From positions 372,001 to 436,000 of the forward strand of contig NZ_JALBYU010000001.1 of NCBI RefSeq assembly GCF_029963765.1: a stretch of 64,000 bases of DNA. The letters are read 5' to 3'. This document shows, one piece after another, positions 63,001-64,000 of this stretch. The notes beneath the pieces are model-generated. The model was not told where the DNA came from. It saw nothing but the letters and a program-made list of their open reading frames with translations, and did no database searches. This DNA is from Pseudomonas sp. UYIF39. GTDB lineage: Bacteria > Pseudomonadota > Gammaproteobacteria > Pseudomonadales > Pseudomonadaceae. Position numbers and translations under genes: made by a program. Position 1 is the stretch's first letter. Each line of letters opens with the position of its first letter.

Positions 63001-63483
63001 CTGGATGAGGTCACACTCTTTCTGCACAAAGTCGAATCCAGGCTGTCCCATGAACGCCAGAGGATGCTCAAGACCGCGCGCAGCCGCGACAAGGTTTTCG
63101 AGGGTCGTAAGGTGCTGCTGGTGGACGACGATGTACGCAACATCTTCGCCCTCACCAGTGCCCTGGAGCAAAAGGGTGCAGTCGTGGTCATCGGCCGGAA
63201 CGGCCGTGAAGCGATTGAAAGACTGAATGAAGTCGAGGACATCGATCTGGTGTTAATGGACGTGATGATGCCTGAGATGGATGGCTACGAAGCCACCATC
63301 GAGATCCGCAAGGACCCGCGCTGGCGCAAGCTGCCAATCATTGCGGTGACGGCCAAGGCCATGAAGGACGATCAGGAGCGCTGCCTGCAAGCGGGCTCCA
63401 ATGATTACCTGGCCAAGCCCATCGACCTGGATCGCCTGTTCTCGCTGATTCGCGTGTGGTTACCGAAGATGGAACGAATTTAG
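60013..63483 (+). CDS. Hybrid histidine kinase: CHASE3, GAF, HisKA/HATPase and three receivers
   Basis: Start at 60013 (MTSASSVDEQRFRKLL) with AAGG eight bases upstream; 1156 aa. Membrane helices at about 22-45 and 183-205 bracket a CHASE3 domain (NNANESIKLTVDLETGMRGFLLTGDEHFLEP). Then come a GAF domain (about 250-390), a Gln/Glu-rich coiled coil (about 395-480), HisKA with His496 (NMSHELRTPLN) and HATPase with RYGGTGLGLSIS. Three receivers have Asp814, Asp936 and Asp1083. The following gene is a CheR methyltransferase, so this belongs to the CheR/CheB-linked hybrid-kinase cluster found in fluorescent pseudomonads. Signal unknown. Confidence 0.94.
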   Translation: MTSASSVDEQRFRKLLSRNVSLPLGVGVLSAVFFVSLITYLLSMIQWVEHTDRVINNANESIKLTVDLETGMRGFLLTGDEHFLEPYEMAKPRIAVALNTLLELTADNPVQTDRLHRLQALQNEWATYAQAIIELQRSSGDYRSAVKAGRGKRLTDEIRKQFEDVIDMEQQLRTTRNEEVRRTTIWSISLYLLFIAGISALLAYIGRRDLLNLSQSYSANLAAQQASAHRLEQQAWLRNGQTELAEQVLGQLSLNLLGRNILQFCAQYLGTVVAAIYVREDHGGLKRIASYGFSREQEAREQQIYSDEGIVGQVANQARLIRLEDVPSDYFKVSSGLGEGLPHSVLVVPTSDDDRVNGVIELGFLRPLTDRDVELLELIAGNIGTSIEAARYRQRLQEVLAETQQLNEELQVQQEELKTANEELEEQSRILKESQAHLETQQVELEQTNEQLAEQRDAMDLKNTQLNQAQTQLQERAEELQRSSKYKSEFLANMSHELRTPLNSSLILAKLLAENPQENLSAEQVKFAESIYSAGNDLLNLINDILDISKVEAGKLEIRPENTSVARLVDGLRGLFQPLATDKKLNFQVEVQARAPMMIFTDRQRLEQVIKNLLSNAVKFTERGEVSLTVANHPGDGIAFIIRDSGIGIAADQQESIFEAFRQADGTTNRRYGGTGLGLSISRDLAALLGGSISVTSEPGQGSVFTLVLPQQYVEPGEEPVEPMRATPVAIAPRVSTAALVPLIAEVDIPRFDDDRTKAPFATRCILVVEDEPNFANILYDLAHELGYQCLVAHGADEGYDLAKEFIPDAILLDMRLPDHSGLTVLQRLKEHAETRHIPVHVISVEDRVEAAMHMGAIGYAVKPTTREELKDVFARLEAKLTQKVKRVLLVEDDDVQRDSIARLIGDDDIEITAVGLAQDALDLLRTTIFDCMIIDLKLPDMLGNDLLKRMSTEDICSFPPVIVYTGRNLTRDEEADLRKYSRSIIIKGARSPERLLDEVTLFLHKVESRLSHERQRMLKTARSRDKVFEGRKVLLVDDDVRNIFALTSALEQKGAVVVIGRNGREAIERLNEVEDIDLVLMDVMMPEMDGYEATIEIRKDPRWRKLPIIAVTAKAMKDDQERCLQAGSNDYLAKPIDLDRLFSLIRVWLPKMERI

Positions 63484-64000
63484 TGGAACGTAACTTTTCA
63501 GTGGAGCGCAATAGCGAAATCGAATTGCGCTTGTTGATCGAGGCGATCTACCTCAAGTACAGCTATGATTTTCGCGACTACTCCGGCGCTTCGATCAAGC
63601 GCCGGGTCAATCACGCGTTGAGTCAGTTCGAGTGCGCCACCATTTCGGCGTTGCAGGAGAAGGTGCTGCACGATCCGACCGCATTCATGCAGTTGCTGCA
63701 ATTGCTGACGATCCCGGTCAGCGAGATGTTTCGCGATCCTTCGCACTTCCTGGCGATCCGTAAGGAAGTGGTGCCGCTGCTCAAGACCTATCCGTCGATC
63801 AAGATCTGGATTGCCGGTTGCAGCACGGGGGAAGAAGTTTATTCGATGGCCATTGTGCTGCGCGAAGAAGGCTTGCTCGATCGCACCATCATCTACGCCA
63901 CCGACATCAATCCGCGCTCGCTGGACAAAGCCAAGCAAGGGATTTTCTCCATGGAGAATGTCCGCGCCTACACTCATAACTACCAGCAGGCAGGTGGCCA
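63483..64000 (+). CDS. CheR-family protein methyltransferase, 3' end cut by window edge
   Basis: 172 codons are visible. The GTG at 63483 overlaps the kinase stop codon (TAGTG) by one base; GTG at 63501 is the alternative. CheR features: N-terminal helical domain YSYDFRDYSGASIKRRVNHAL, TIPVSEMFRDPSHFLAIRKEV, SAM-binding loop GCSTGEEVYSMAIVL and ATDINPRSLDKAKQG. It methylates glutamates on a chemoreceptor-like partner, presumably linked with the preceding hybrid kinase and a downstream CheB. Stop codon not in the window. Confidence 0.92.
   Translation, partial: MERNFSVERNSEIELRLLIEAIYLKYSYDFRDYSGASIKRRVNHALSQFECATISALQEKVLHDPTAFMQLLQLLTIPVSEMFRDPSHFLAIRKEVVPLLKTYPSIKIWIAGCSTGEEVYSMAIVLREEGLLDRTIIYATDINPRSLDKAKQGIFSMENVRAYTHNYQQAGG

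Overview
The window comes from a Pseudomonas of the fluorescens group. This is inferred from the complete fapABCDEF functional-amyloid operon, the mtlEFGKDYZ polyol operon with an mtlR-type regulator, several Pseudomonas-restricted small families (DUF1652, DUF2790, DUF3077), and many REP/REPIN palindromes in the gaps. I had only the sequence. Family names rest on motifs and remembered family features, not on database searches.

Layout. 1-8.6 kb: a delta-60 (DUF5122) protein cut by the left edge, a small unknown gene, a sigma-54 activator (+), and the fap operon (-). The fap operon has a good -24/-12 promoter in front and a terminator-like hairpin between fapC and fapD. 8.8-30.2 kb: mostly housekeeping and accessory single genes. 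These are a NadR-like ATPase with PnuC, a chemoreceptor, UppP, DUF1294, MmcQ/YjbR, a LysR regulator divergent from an azoreductase, an alpha/beta hydrolase, an MFS pump, YbiT, LpxO, Ku, a YliI-type sugar dehydrogenase, a RimK-like ligase that has lost its 5' half, a CorA-family transporter, a catalytic-domain-only threonine dehydratase behind a probable peptide-dependent attenuator, NIPSNAP, ecotin and several DUF proteins.

30.2-40.4 kb: a type VI secretion effector island, all on the minus strand. It has a VgrG fused to a Tle1-type (DUF2235) phospholipase with a DUF2931 lipoprotein as likely immunity partner. A nearly identical second VgrG follows, with a DUF4123 adaptor, two DUF3304 membrane proteins (one frameshifted at a T7 tract) and a DUF2235-like effector. 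That effector keeps the fold landmarks but lacks the catalytic Ser and His. A scrap of a third vgrG lies between the two modules.

40.7-50.4 kb: the mannitol/arabitol/sorbitol uptake and catabolism operon (ABC importer, polyol dehydrogenase, xylulokinase, fructokinase) with its AraC-type activator and a recognisable operator-promoter. 50.4-57.7 kb: two tandem PI-PLC-X proteins, a glycosyltransferase and a 1256-residue toxin-like protein ending in an aspzincin-like HExxH metalloprotease motif. 57.8-64 kb: a PhoPQ-activated-type (PqaA) lipoprotein with an apparent internal deletion, flanked by an intact single-domain response regulator and a decayed copy of that regulator's 3' end; then a CHASE3-GAF-kinase with three receivers and the start of a CheR methyltransferase, cut by the right edge.

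The parts most worth a second look are the Tle1-like effector without a triad, the DUF3304 frameshift, the vgrG duplication and scar, the ilvA-type attenuator, the aspzincin-like toxin and the truncated PqaA.
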